Assembly (NCBI RefSeq): GCF_042138895.1
Contig: NZ_JBHIKW010000007.1
Coordinates: forward strand, 195,396-259,395
Direction of reading: 5' to 3'
Source of the DNA: Cedecea selenatireducens
GTDB taxonomy: Bacteria > Pseudomonadota > Gammaproteobacteria > Enterobacterales > Enterobacteriaceae
DNA length: 64,000 nt
Below, piece after piece: positions 8,289-16,740 of this stretch. The stretch's first letter is position 1; each line of letters opens with the position of its first letter. Both the position numbers and the translations under genes were made by a program. The notes beneath the pieces were generated by a model. It saw only the letters and a program-made list of their open reading frames with translations. It was not told where the DNA came from and made no database searches.

Positions 8289-8309
8289 TGTACGGAATGT
8301 TTCCGTACA
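8289..8309. promoter_or_regulatory. Perfect 9-bp inverted repeat, probable AtaR operator
   Basis: TGTACGGAA, 3-nt spacer, TTCCGTACA, about 80 bp before the antitoxin start. A ribbon-helix-helix antitoxin such as AtaR represses its own promoter through palindromes of this size; the GTACGGAA half-site fits what I recall for E. coli AtaR. Assignment is by position and symmetry. Confidence 0.65.
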
Positions 8310-8348
8310 TATTTAAGTGGCTAGCCTTAAGTTGTTCATTGATTTTAT

Positions 8349-8375
8349 CGTACTGCTGACACCTGCGGCAGTACG
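8349..8375. promoter_or_regulatory. Second inverted repeat upstream of ataR (CGTACTGC / GCAGTACG)
   Basis: An 8-bp perfect inverted repeat with an 11-nt loop ends 14 bases before the antitoxin start. It shares the CGTAC core with the first palindrome, so it could be a second operator, or an RNA hairpin near the ribosome binding site. Confidence 0.4.
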
Positions 8376-8389
8376 GGAGTAAATACAGG

Positions 8390-8659
8390 ATGCCAGCTTT
8401 AAAAAAACAGCGTATCGATCTTAGATTAAGTGACGACGACAAAAGTATGATCGAAGAGGCTGCGGCAATGTCCAACCAGACGATCACTCAGTTTATGATT
8501 GCCTGTGCGTCTGCGCGCGCTGCGGAAGTGATCGAGCAACATCGCCGCCTGGTCCTGAATGAAGCATCATGGAACCTTGTGATGGATGCTATCAGCAACC
8601 CGCCTGAACCGGATGACAGGCTCAAACGTGCAGCAAGGCGTCTGAAAGACATGGAGTAA
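8390..8659 (+). CDS. ataR: AtaR-type ribbon-helix-helix antitoxin (DUF1778)
   Basis: The 89-residue protein has an N-terminal ribbon-helix-helix (KKQRIDLRLSDDDKSMIEEA, residues about 5-24, continuing to 45) and a C-terminal tail that would wrap the toxin (NPPEPDDRLKRAARRLKDME). It closely matches the TacA/AtaR antitoxins. It binds and neutralises the acetyltransferase encoded 3 bases downstream, and the complex represses the operon through the palindromes upstream. Confidence 0.92.
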   Translation: MPALKKQRIDLRLSDDDKSMIEEAAAMSNQTITQFMIACASARAAEVIEQHRRLVLNEASWNLVMDAISNPPEPDDRLKRAARRLKDME

Positions 8660-8662
8660 GCC

Positions 8663-9187
8663 GTGGCAGACCTGATGATTGAATTATTTTCAGAACAAAC
8701 TGCGTATGATTTTCGCGGCTTCGACTGCGGTGAAGCTTCTCTGAATGCATTTCTCTCCGAGCACTTTGTCCGGCAGCATAATGGCCGCTTTTTACGCGGC
8801 TATCTTCTTGTGACAAAGGACGCCAATCCCAAAGTGCTGGGTTACTACACTTTGTCCGGCAGCTGCTTTGAAAAAGAGGCGCTGCCGTCAAACACCCAGA
8901 AGCGAAAAATCCCTTATGCCAATGTCCCCAGCGTGACGCTGGGGCGGCTGGCGATCCACAAAGATCTGCAGGGTCAGGAATGGGGTTCAACGCTTGTGGC
9001 GCATGCGATGAAGGTGGTTTATTTAGCTTCGCAGGCGGTGGGCGTTCATGGGATTTTTGTCGATGCCATTAACGACAATGCGAAGCGCTTTTATCAAAAA
9101 TTAGGGTTTATTCCGCTGGTGGGGAAAAACAACAATTCGCTTTTTTACCCGACCCGCTCGATTGAGAAATTATTTGAGCAAGAATAA
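8663..9187 (+). CDS. ataT: AtaT/TacT-type GNAT toxin (tRNA acetyltransferase)
   Basis: The 174-residue GNAT-fold protein matches AtaT of E. coli along its length, with FDCGEASLNAFL near the N-terminus, the acetyl-CoA loop LQGQEWGSTLVAHAM (the usual Q/RxxGxG/A site) and the terminal KRFYQKLGFIPL, including the catalytic Tyr. Such toxins acetylate the amino group of charged tRNAs (initiator Met-tRNA for AtaT; glycyl and other tRNAs for relatives) and stop translation. GTG at 8663 is the likely start; an ATG four codons on is possible. No disruption is visible, so the pair looks active. Confidence 0.92.
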   Translation: MADLMIELFSEQTAYDFRGFDCGEASLNAFLSEHFVRQHNGRFLRGYLLVTKDANPKVLGYYTLSGSCFEKEALPSNTQKRKIPYANVPSVTLGRLAIHKDLQGQEWGSTLVAHAMKVVYLASQAVGVHGIFVDAINDNAKRFYQKLGFIPLVGKNNNSLFYPTRSIEKLFEQE

Positions 9188-9453
9188 GCGATCTATTTGA
9201 TCTTCTGTGACATGACTTATTATTCAGTATGGCAAATACTTGAATTAATTAACCGACCTGACAGAATTTGTTTTTTTTGAATAGTTTAGTTCCGTAACTT
9301 ATTAAAATTGAGCTTTCGGTTATTTTGAGCTGGCTCCCAGCTAAAGCTCAGATTGCTTCAAAAAAAACGCTACATTTGTTATATTGTTGCTCATTGATTA
9401 TTCACCTAGCGGTGCCAAAAAGAACAAGATTCACCGCGACCCAGGAAAATGAA

Positions 9454-9933
9454 ATGTTAGATTACCGCTTCCCGACAGCTTTGCAGATGGTTCTCAGCGT
9501 AGCGATGGCGGAGCAAATGGGTGAACGCTCGACCAGCGCCATCCTGGCCTATGGCCTGGAAGCCAACCCGAGCTTTATCCGTAAACTGATGGTTCCCCTC
9601 ACGCGCGACGGCATTATTGTCTCGACGCTGGGGCGCAACGGTTCCATTCATCTTGGCCGCCCGGCCGAAGAGATAACCCTGCGAGATATTTACCTGTCGG
9701 TGATTGAAGACAAAAAGATTTGGGCGTCCCGCCCGGACGTGCCTGCCCGCTGCGTGGTCAGCGCCAACGCCTGCTGGTACTTCAAAACGATTGCAGAAGA
9801 AGCCGAAGAGGCTTCGCTGGCGGTGTTGGCTCGCCATACCGTGGCAAGTGCGCTGGAGAAAGTGAAAAAGAGCGATACCAGCGGCTGCCAGCCGGTGCCC
9901 GAGCTTGAGGCGCTGTACAAAAAAGGCCACTAA
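9454..9933 (+). CDS. oqxR: OqxR, Rrf2-family repressor of oqxAB
   Basis: The 159-residue protein is an Rrf2-type winged HTH (about 1-80: YRFPTALQMVLSVAMAEQ, then SFIRKLMVPLTRDGIIVSTLGRNGS). It has two Cys (Cys in PARC and NAC) rather than a clear three-Cys iron-sulfur cluster. The ATG at 9454 has an AGGA site 7 nt upstream; a longer in-frame start at 9325 adds an unrelated Leu-rich tail. In Klebsiella the same family sits next to oqxAB and represses it, and loss-of-function raises efflux. Here it is convergent with oqxB and looks intact. The 265-bp upstream spacer is AT-rich with no other gene visible. Confidence 0.88.
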   Translation: MLDYRFPTALQMVLSVAMAEQMGERSTSAILAYGLEANPSFIRKLMVPLTRDGIIVSTLGRNGSIHLGRPAEEITLRDIYLSVIEDKKIWASRPDVPARCVVSANACWYFKTIAEEAEEASLAVLARHTVASALEKVKKSDTSGCQPVPELEALYKKGH

Positions 9934-9964
9934 GCCCCGCAATCACCTTTTCCCAGAAATAAAG

Positions 9965-9992
9965 AAACCGCCTCTTTGAAAGGCGGTTTTTT
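9965..9992. terminator. Terminator between oqxR and oqxB
   Basis: 9-bp stem AAACCGCCT / AGGCGGTTT with a T run on the plus side, between convergent stops. Confidence 0.85.
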
Positions 9993-10036
9993 GTTGGGCT
10001 AATCGGGCGGCTTTTACACCGCCCTTATTATCTGGC

Positions 10037-13000
10037 TCACGCCTCGATAGTTTTGGCCTGGGATTTGCCGCGCGTAACGAGCTTACGCAGCGTGACGTAA
10101 AACACCGGCGTCAGGAACAGACCAAACAGCGTCACTCCCAACATGCCCGAGAACACCGTCACCCCGGTCACGCCGCGTACTTCCGCCCCTGCGCCGTGGC
10201 CCAGAATCAGCGGAATAGTCCCGGCGATAAAGGCGATGGAAGTCATCACGATAGGGCGCAGACGCAGGCGGCACGCTTCCAGCGCAGACTCCATAATGCC
10301 TTTGCCCTGCATCTCCAGCTCGCGGGCGAACTCGACGATCAGGATGGCGTTCTTACAGGCCAGGCCCATCAGCACCACCAGCCCGACCTGCACGAACACG
10401 TTGTTGTCGCCCCCGGTCAGCCAGACGCCGAACAGCGCCGACAGCATGGTCATCGGCACAATCAGGATCACCGCTAGCGGCAGCGTCCAGCTTTCATACA
10501 GCGCGGCGAGCACCAGGAACGCCAGCAGCACCGCCACCGGGAAGACGATCATCGCCGTGTTGCCCTGGGTTGCCTGCTGGTAGCTCAGATCCGTCCATTC
10601 GATGTTCATCCCGTTCGGCAGCACCTGGCCGGACATCGCGGCCAGTTTTGTCATCGCCTGAGCGGAAGAGAGCACGCGTGGGTCCGCATCCCCGATGAGA
10701 TCCGCCGCCGGATAGCCGTTGTAGCGGATCACCGGGTCCGGCCCGTAGGTGGTGGTGATTTTTACCATACTGCCGATCGGCACCATTTCGCCCTGATTGT
10801 TGCGGGTACGCAGGTTACCGATGTCTTCGATGCTGTCGCGGAACTGCCCGTCGGCCTGGGCCATCACGCGCCAGGTACGACCGAACTCGTTAAAGTCGTT
10901 CACGTAGGACGAGCCTAAATAGGTTTGCAGCGTGCCGAACAGGTCGGTCAGCGACACGCCCTGGGCTTTGGCTTTGTCGCGATCTACCTGCACATCAAGT
11001 TGCGGCACGTTCGCCTGGTAGGTGGAGATCGGGAAGTGCATCCCCGGCGTTTGCATGATTGCGCCTGACATGGTGTTCACCGCGGTTTGCAGCGCGCCAT
11101 AGCCTAAGCCCGCCCGGTCCTGGATATACAGCGAGTAGCCGGAACCCTGGCCCAGCCCCAGAATTGGCGGCGGCAGAATAGAGAAGCCGAAGCCTTCCTG
11201 GATTTGCGAGATTTTGGCGTTGATCTCGGCGTTAATTTGCGCGGCGGTATGTTTCCGCTCGCCGAACGGCTTCAGGCCGAAGAACACCGTGCCGGTATTC
11301 GGCGTGTTGGTGAACTGCAGCGCGTTGAGGCCTGGGAACGCCACCGCGTAATCCACGCCCTCGGTATTCATGCCGATTTCGCTCATCTTACGGATCACCG
11401 CGTCGGTGCGTTCCAGCGAGGAGCCTTCCGGCATCTTCACGCCGCCGATCAGGTAGAGCTTATCCTGGGTAGGAATAAACCCGCCCGGTACGGTTTTGAA
11501 CATCACCCCGGCAGCACACAGCAGCAGTACGTACACCGCGAACACCGCGCCACGGCGGCCAAGCGTTTTGCCGACCAGCCCCTGGTAACCTTCCGAAATG
11601 CGGTGGAAGAAGCGGTTGAACGGCCGGAACAGCCAGCCGAACAGGCGGTCGATCAGCCGGGTTGGCATGTCCTTCGGCGCGCCGTGCGGCTTCAGCAGCA
11701 GCGCCGCCAGCGCAGGGGAGAGCGTCAGGGAGTTAATCGCCGAGATCACCGTCGAAATGGCGATGGTCACCGCGAACTGCTTGTAGAACTGCCCGGTCAC
11801 GCCGGAAAGGAACGCCATCGGCACGAACACCGCGCACAGCACCAGGGCGATAGCGATAATCGGCCCGGACACCTCGCGCATGGCCTGATGCGCCGCCTGC
11901 AGCGGGGCAAGCCCTTCCTCAATGTTACGCTCGACGTTCTCCACCACCACGATGGCGTCGTCCACCACGATGCCGATGGCGAGCACCAGCCCGAACAGAC
12001 TCAAAGTGTTCAGCGAGAAGCCAAGCAGGTAAAGAATGCTGAACGTCCCCACCACCGAAACCGGGACGGCAATCAGCGGGATAATCGATGCGCGCCAGGT
12101 TTGCAGGAACAAAATAACGACCATCACAACCAGCACCACGGCTTCCAGCAGGGTTTGCACCACCGCCCGGATGGAGTCGCGCACGAAGACCGTTGGGTCG
12201 TAAGGTGCCGCCCACTTCATGTCTTCCGGGAAGCGCGTGGACAGCTCGGCCATCTTGGCGCGCACGGCGTTAGACAGGTCGATGGCGTTGGCGCCAGGCG
12301 CCTGGAAGATACCGATCCCGACCGCATCTTTGTTGTTCAACTGGGAGCGCAGGGCGTAGCTGCCGGAACCCAGCTCGATACGCGCCACGTCGCGCAGGCG
12401 AACCAGCGAGCCGTCCGGCGAGGTTTTCAGGATGATGTTGCCGAACTCTTCTTCGCTGTGCAGGCGGCCCTGGGCGTTAATCGAGATCAGGAAATCGCTC
12501 GCTTTCGGCAGCGGCTCTGCGCCGAGCTGACCGGCAGAGACCTGGACGTTCTGCTCCTGCATCGCGGTGACCACGTCAGAAGCCGTCAGGCCACGCGCCG
12601 CCACTTTGTTCGGATCTAACCACACGCGCATGGCGTATTCGCCGGAGCCGAAAATCTGGATCTGCCCGACGCCCGGCAGGCGCGCCAGCTCGTCTTTTAC
12701 CTTCAGCGTGGCGTAGTTACGCATATACAGCGAGTCGTACTTGCCGTTCGGCGAGAACAGATGCACCACCAGGGTGAGCGTCGGCGACTGTTTCTGCGTG
12801 GTGATGCCGAGGCGGCGAACGTCTTCCGGCAGGCGAGCTTCGGCCTGGGAAACGCGGTTCTGAACCTGAACCTGCGCTTGATCCGGGTCGGTGCCCGGGC
12901 GGAAGGTCACGGTCGTCACCAGCACGCCGTCGGAACCGGCGACCGATTTCATGTACATCATGTTTTCGACGCCGTTGATCGCTTCTTCCAGCGGCGTCGC

Positions 13001-13189
13001 CACGGTTTCAGCGATCACTTTCGGGTTGGCGCCAGGGTATTCCGCCCGGACCTGCACGCTTGGCGGCACGACGTCCGGGTATTCACTGATCGGCAGCAGC
13101 GGGATCGCGATAAGCCCCGTAATAAAAATCAGAATCGACAGCACCGCGGCAAAAATCGGCCTGTCGATAAAAAAGCGGGAAAAGTCCAT
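10037..13189 (-). CDS. oqxB: OqxB, RND multidrug efflux permease
   Basis: At 1050 residues it is the exact OqxB length. The N-terminus MDFSRFFIDRPIFAAVLSIL is the RND signature, and twelve membrane segments in two halves flank large periplasmic loops. The proton-relay Asp pair is in TM4 (GIVVDDAIVVVENVERN) and the TM10 Lys is in GLACKNAILIVEFARE. It is a proton-driven inner-membrane transporter of the HAE1 class, working with OqxA and an outer-membrane TolC protein. The family exports quinolones, olaquindox, chloramphenicol and other compounds. It follows oqxA by 23 nt in one operon. Confidence 0.96.
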   Translation of the reverse strand: MDFSRFFIDRPIFAAVLSILIFITGLIAIPLLPISEYPDVVPPSVQVRAEYPGANPKVIAETVATPLEEAINGVENMMYMKSVAGSDGVLVTTVTFRPGTDPDQAQVQVQNRVSQAEARLPEDVRRLGITTQKQSPTLTLVVHLFSPNGKYDSLYMRNYATLKVKDELARLPGVGQIQIFGSGEYAMRVWLDPNKVAARGLTASDVVTAMQEQNVQVSAGQLGAEPLPKASDFLISINAQGRLHSEEEFGNIILKTSPDGSLVRLRDVARIELGSGSYALRSQLNNKDAVGIGIFQAPGANAIDLSNAVRAKMAELSTRFPEDMKWAAPYDPTVFVRDSIRAVVQTLLEAVVLVVMVVILFLQTWRASIIPLIAVPVSVVGTFSILYLLGFSLNTLSLFGLVLAIGIVVDDAIVVVENVERNIEEGLAPLQAAHQAMREVSGPIIAIALVLCAVFVPMAFLSGVTGQFYKQFAVTIAISTVISAINSLTLSPALAALLLKPHGAPKDMPTRLIDRLFGWLFRPFNRFFHRISEGYQGLVGKTLGRRGAVFAVYVLLLCAAGVMFKTVPGGFIPTQDKLYLIGGVKMPEGSSLERTDAVIRKMSEIGMNTEGVDYAVAFPGLNALQFTNTPNTGTVFFGLKPFGERKHTAAQINAEINAKISQIQEGFGFSILPPPILGLGQGSGYSLYIQDRAGLGYGALQTAVNTMSGAIMQTPGMHFPISTYQANVPQLDVQVDRDKAKAQGVSLTDLFGTLQTYLGSSYVNDFNEFGRTWRVMAQADGQFRDSIEDIGNLRTRNNQGEMVPIGSMVKITTTYGPDPVIRYNGYPAADLIGDADPRVLSSAQAMTKLAAMSGQVLPNGMNIEWTDLSYQQATQGNTAMIVFPVAVLLAFLVLAALYESWTLPLAVILIVPMTMLSALFGVWLTGGDNNVFVQVGLVVLMGLACKNAILIVEFARELEMQGKGIMESALEACRLRLRPIVMTSIAFIAGTIPLILGHGAGAEVRGVTGVTVFSGMLGVTLFGLFLTPVFYVTLRKLVTRGKSQAKTIEA

Positions 13190-13212
13190 GCGTCGGATTC
13201 TCTGGTAAGGGA

Positions 13213-14391
13213 TCAGTTAACGGCAGCGCTGGTGGCGACCATGTCGACAGGTTTGGCATTCACCGGCATGCCCGGCATAAACACTTTTTGCAGCCCGTCG
13301 ACGATGACTTTATCGCCAGGGTTCAGCCCCTGCTGCACGATGCGCAGCCCGGAAGCCAGGCGGCCCGGCGTGATGTCGCGGCGCTGTGCCTTGCCGTCTT
13401 TATCCACGATGTAAACGTATTTTCTGTCCTGGTCGGTCAGTACCGCTTTGTCGTTGATCAGCAGGGCCTGGAACTCCGCGCTGCCCGGCAGGCGAACGCG
13501 GGCGAACAGCCCCGGCGTGAATTGACGCTGGGCGTTATCCAGCAGGGCGCGCATGCGGATGGTGCCGGTGCTGGCGGTGAGCTGGTTATCGAGGAAGTCC
13601 ACTTTGCCCTGGTGCGGGTAGCCTTCTTCCCCGGACAGGCCAATTTCTACCGGCAGCGCCTGATGGTTGCTTGACGCGCCCTGGCCGCTGCGGGCGAGGT
13701 TCTGGTAGTGGAGATAGGTGGATTCATCGACGTCGAAGTAGGCGTAAACCGTCTTCTGAGACACCACGGTGGTGAGCACGCTGGCGCTGTCGCCCGCCGT
13801 GACCAGGTTGCCGCTGGTGATCAACGCGCGGCTGGCGCGGCCGTCGATCGGGGCGGTGACTTTGGTGAAGTCGAGGTTAAGCTGCGCCGCGTCAACCGCC
13901 GCCTGGGCCGCACGAATATCGGCGTCGGCCTGGGTGGCGGCAGAACGGCGCTGTTCCCACTCTTCGCGGGAAATCACGTTGGTGCCGATCAGCTTGTCGG
14001 TGCGGCTGGCTTCGCTGCGGGCGAGGCTGGCCTGGGTTTTGGCTCTCATCAACGCCGCCTGCGCCTGTTCCAGCGCGGCGCGGTAGGTTCTGTCGTCGAT
14101 GGTGAACAGCACTTCACCTTTCTTCACTTCCTGGCCGTCGGTGTAGTTCACTTTGTCGATGTAGCCAGAGACGCGGGGGCGGAGCTGAACGCTTTCCACC
14201 GCCTCGATGCGGCCGTTGAAGCTGTCCCACTGGCTGACGGGTTTCACCACCACGTCGGCGACGCTGACGGCAGGTGCCTGCGGTACGGCGTTTTGTGCGA
14301 CTCCCCGGTCGCATCCGGCGAGAAGCGCGGCAAGCAGTACCGGGCCTAACACGCGCAGATGAAGGCTAACCCAATGTTTTTGCAGGCTCAT
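13213..14391 (-). CDS. oqxA: OqxA, periplasmic adaptor (membrane-fusion lipoprotein)
   Basis: 392 codons; 391 residues after counting from the ATG at 14391, which gives a proper lipoprotein signal with lipobox LLAGC (Cys27). The HlyD/RND adaptor layout follows: lipoyl half-motifs around VQLRPRVSGYI and VTAPIDG, a coiled-coil hairpin between them (AALEQAQAALMRAKTQASLA), then beta-barrel and membrane-proximal domains. It bridges OqxB to the outer-membrane channel. It is the first gene of oqxAB, divergent from rarA. Confidence 0.95.
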   Translation of the reverse strand: MSLQKHWVSLHLRVLGPVLLAALLAGCDRGVAQNAVPQAPAVSVADVVVKPVSQWDSFNGRIEAVESVQLRPRVSGYIDKVNYTDGQEVKKGEVLFTIDDRTYRAALEQAQAALMRAKTQASLARSEASRTDKLIGTNVISREEWEQRRSAATQADADIRAAQAAVDAAQLNLDFTKVTAPIDGRASRALITSGNLVTAGDSASVLTTVVSQKTVYAYFDVDESTYLHYQNLARSGQGASSNHQALPVEIGLSGEEGYPHQGKVDFLDNQLTASTGTIRMRALLDNAQRQFTPGLFARVRLPGSAEFQALLINDKAVLTDQDRKYVYIVDKDGKAQRRDITPGRLASGLRIVQQGLNPGDKVIVDGLQKVFMPGMPVNAKPVDMVATSAAVN

Positions 14392-14556
14392 TATTCTTAT
14401 TCCGATAGTTGAAGTCGGCCGGGCAAGACGCAGCGGAGGGTGCCGCGCCACTTCCTTTGTCCGGGCTGACCTGAGGCCATTTGTGTCGCTCATCGGCACA
14501 AAATGTGTATCAATTACGAATACAGTATCGCGGCGATTGTAGGAAGGCGTAGAACT

Positions 14557-14581
14557 AAGTGCAAGAATAATTGTTGCACTT
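14557..14581. promoter_or_regulatory. Inverted repeat in the oqxA-rarA divergent promoter region
   Basis: AAGTGCAA and TTGCACTT (8 bp, perfect) are separated by 9 nt in the 335-bp spacer between oqxA and rarA. The symmetry and position make it a candidate site for the dimeric OqxR repressor or another regulator. The surrounding bases (14392-14726) are otherwise AT-rich with no further gene; I could not place a convincing RarA (mar-box) site by eye. Confidence 0.5.
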
Positions 14582-14726
14582 TATGTGCTATTTGTGCCCT
14601 TGCAAAAAGGCCCATTTGTAACGGGGATTTAATGTAACAATAAAACTTGCAATTTTTGTCAAAGCAGGTCAACTTTAAATGCAACTGATAAAGATGCTTT
14701 TAACAAACCCGCAGGGGAGAGACACG

Positions 14727-15077
14727 ATGAGCACCGATGCCTTCATGCATGATTTACTCAACTGGATAGATAATCACCTGGACAGCCGCCTCGACATCAA
14801 CACCGTTTCCGAGCGGGCAGGGTACTCGAAGTGGCACCTGCAGCGGATCTTCAAGCAGCACACCGGCTACAACCTGGGGGAGTACATCCGCGCGCAGAAG
14901 CTGAAGAAATCTGCCGAGCGCCTGAGCCACACCGAAGAGCCGATCCTGAACGTGGCGATCTCCCTGGGCTTTGACTCGCAGCAGTCTTTCAACCGCAGCT
15001 TTAAGCGCCAGTACGGCATCGCGCCGGGCGTGTGGCGCAGGCAGCTGGCTCACGACGGGAACCGCTATGGAGCCTGA
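14727..15077 (+). CDS. rarA: RarA, AraC-type activator (MarA/RamA/SoxS group)
   Basis: The 116-residue protein is a stand-alone double-HTH AraC domain: first HTH in INTVSERAGYSKWHLQRIF, second in ILNVAISLGFDSQQSFNRSF, with the family's FKRQYGIAPGVWRR end. Small proteins of this group bind mar boxes as monomers and raise efflux and outer-membrane stress genes. Its place divergent from oqxA is that of RarA in Klebsiella, where it activates oqxAB. The start at 14727 has a GGGGAGA site; an in-frame ATG at 14679 is less likely. Confidence 0.92.
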   Translation: MSTDAFMHDLLNWIDNHLDSRLDINTVSERAGYSKWHLQRIFKQHTGYNLGEYIRAQKLKKSAERLSHTEEPILNVAISLGFDSQQSFNRSFKRQYGIAPGVWRRQLAHDGNRYGA

Positions 15078-15131
15078 GGCTTTCTCCGCGCGGGCAACCC
15101 GCTTTATGCTTTGGCATATACCCGACGATAA

Positions 15132-15153
15132 ACCCCGGCGATGAAACCGGGGT
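15132..15153. terminator. Hairpin between convergent rarA and symE-like gene
   Basis: ACCCCGG / CCGGGGT stem with an 8-nt loop. There is no clear T run on either side, so a terminator role is uncertain. Confidence 0.4.
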
Positions 15154-15165
15154 GGGCGTCATCCG

Positions 15166-15504
15166 CTAGACTCCGCGCGGCTTCGGCGCGATAACGTCCT
15201 CGATAAACGCTTTGATCTGCTTCTGCCTGCGGGCGGAAAGCTTACACACCTTGCGCAGCGTCTGCATGATCTCCGGCTCTTCCTCCAGCGGCTGCGGCTC
15301 TTTGGCCGTTAATATCAGGCAGCCCGGCAGAACCCGCACCTCCACGCTCGTGCCCGTATCAAAACCCGCTTCCGCAAGCCAGAACCCATTTAACGTTATG
15401 GCGGGTGAGGGCTGGAGTTTTTTCGAATCTCGAATGTAGCCCACAGTATAAGTCCTTGTTGTTGTGGGGATGTGCTTCTCTGGCTTACTATGCTCTTCAG
15501 TCAT
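15166..15504 (-). CDS. SymE-like toxin (AbrB-fold, type I toxin-antitoxin)
   Basis: The 112-residue protein matches SymE in its two hallmark parts: the central PAITLNGFWLAEAGFDTG plus VEVRVLPGCLILTA (AbrB-like swapped-hairpin fold), and the C-terminal LRKVCKLSARRQKQIKAFI. In E. coli SymE is an SOS-induced toxin that condenses nucleoids or cleaves RNA and is held down by the antisense RNA SymR. The ATG at 15504 has an AGGAG site 6 nt upstream; a TTG six bases earlier is less likely. I see no LexA box in the 280 bp upstream and cannot locate a SymR promoter with confidence. Confidence 0.85.
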   Translation of the reverse strand: MTEEHSKPEKHIPTTTRTYTVGYIRDSKKLQPSPAITLNGFWLAEAGFDTGTSVEVRVLPGCLILTAKEPQPLEEEPEIMQTLRKVCKLSARRQKQIKAFIEDVIAPKPRGV

Positions 15505-15791
15505 GATCAACTCCTGTTAAGTTGGTTGTGATTAGCGGTTAGGGCGGGTTGCCGCCTGCCTTAATCGCGCTTTCTTTGCTTTAGCTTGTTACTGCTCTCT
15601 TACTTCTACTCTTACTGCTGATACCTGCTTACTTCATGCGGGTATTATACCTTGCGGGCTGGTTTGGCTGGGAAATCGGTGGGGTAAATGGAATGCGCCT
15701 CCCAAAAAATGGTAGGGGGAAAATATCTTTTATTCGCTTACTATTTCTTCTCTATAGCTGTTGTCGGTTATGGATAAAAACAGGTGCATTC

Positions 15792-16244
15792 TTGGTTAAT
15801 TTGTCGCTAACAGATCTGAATATTTACTCTGCTTCCCCCGGTGATGCACAGATGCTGGCTGATATACGCGTTGAATCAATGCGGCCCAGCCTGGAAGCGC
15901 TGAACAGGTTTGATCCAGCCAGAGCGCGAGATCGTTTTCTTTCGACGTTTGAGGCAAATGATACCTTCATTCTTTCTCTGGGGAATGAAATTGCGGGTTT
16001 CTATGTGCTCAGAACCTACCCTGAATATTTCTATCTGGATCACTTCTATATTAAAAACCAATTTCAGGGGAAAGGAATCGGAAGCATTGTGATGAAAGGC
16101 CTGAAGGCACAGGCCAGCGCTTCGGCGAAACCCATCCGATTGATAGCCCTAAAAGAAAGCCCGGCTAATGCATTCTATCTCTCTCAGGGTTTTGTTTTTG
16201 AGCGTGAGGAGGGGGTTGATAGGCATTATTTTTGGGGGGCCTGA
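15792..16244 (+). CDS. GNAT-family N-acetyltransferase
   Basis: A GNAT domain runs from LTDLNIYSASPGDAQ to the stop, with the acetyl-CoA loop IKNQFQGKGIGSIVM (QxxGxG/A motif) and the terminal ESPANAFYLSQGFVFERE typical of the fold. The acceptor substrate is not predictable. The start is unclear: the frame is open from an ATG at 15636, but those extra 52 residues are hydrophobic, low-quality and not part of the domain. A TTG at 15792 has an AGG about 7 nt upstream and gives a domain-sized 150-residue protein, so I use it. The region upstream (15511-15791) holds only the symE promoter region. Base composition starts to fall to AT-rich here. Confidence 0.75.
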   Translation: MVNLSLTDLNIYSASPGDAQMLADIRVESMRPSLEALNRFDPARARDRFLSTFEANDTFILSLGNEIAGFYVLRTYPEYFYLDHFYIKNQFQGKGIGSIVMKGLKAQASASAKPIRLIALKESPANAFYLSQGFVFEREEGVDRHYFWGA

Positions 16245-16351
16245 AGGTATTGGGACTACCAAATTTCAGAGTAAGCTTGGAATAGGAAATTTTTGCTCTG
16301 ATGTGTATAACAGTATTGCAGGAATTTTCCTGTTCAAACCTCTGGTGAAAC

Positions 16352-16660
16352 ATGACTGTTAAATGGGCTGATTACCTTATTTCTAAAGTTCGATATAACG
16401 ATAAACATACCCATATTACTGATGTGTATGTACATGAAGATAAAGGCGACAGTGTAGGCACTGGGACATCGGAAACTCGGCAATGGGTAGTAGGCAAAAT
16501 CGATAGTGGGTACACGTTCTACACTATTGTTGAAGGTAATGATGGGAAGTGGCAAAAAGGGCAGAAAGTGGTTAAGGATCGTGTAAATGGCACTGATTAC
16601 ATTACCACAAAGCCAAATAGTACAGCTAAAGATAACCTAGAAAACTTGCCTGAGTATTAA
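16352..16660 (+). CDS. DUF3892-family small protein
   Basis: The 102-residue protein has an N-terminal segment of the DUF3892 type (DYLISKVRYNDKHTHITDVYVHED) followed by a charged region. The function of the family is unknown. It sits in AT-rich DNA just before the IS remnant and the ssrA-side island. No signal peptide or membrane segment is visible. Confidence 0.65.
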   Translation: MTVKWADYLISKVRYNDKHTHITDVYVHEDKGDSVGTGTSETRQWVVGKIDSGYTFYTIVEGNDGKWQKGQKVVKDRVNGTDYITTKPNSTAKDNLENLPEY

Positions 16661-16740
16661 CATATTGAAATGTAAGAGCCAAAGCATCAGATTCATTCTG
16701 GTGCTTTTGTTTGTTCACTCAATTTTGTATAAACATATTG

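Noticed and set aside
11204..12619. 471-codon open frame on the plus strand opposite oqxB
   Set aside because: Antisense shadow: His/Arg/Gln-rich with no recognisable motif, and oqxB on the other strand is complete.
15440..15530. SymR antisense RNA over the symE-like start
   Set aside because: Expected from E. coli, but I could not identify a promoter pair on the plus strand well enough to call it.
15636..15791. ATG at 15636 as start of the GNAT gene
   Set aside because: The added 52 residues are unlike any GNAT N-terminus and no ribosome binding site is seen. The true start stays uncertain.
16245..16351. Possible small gene between the GNAT and DUF3892 genes
   Set aside because: Stops in all frames; nothing with a start and ribosome binding site.
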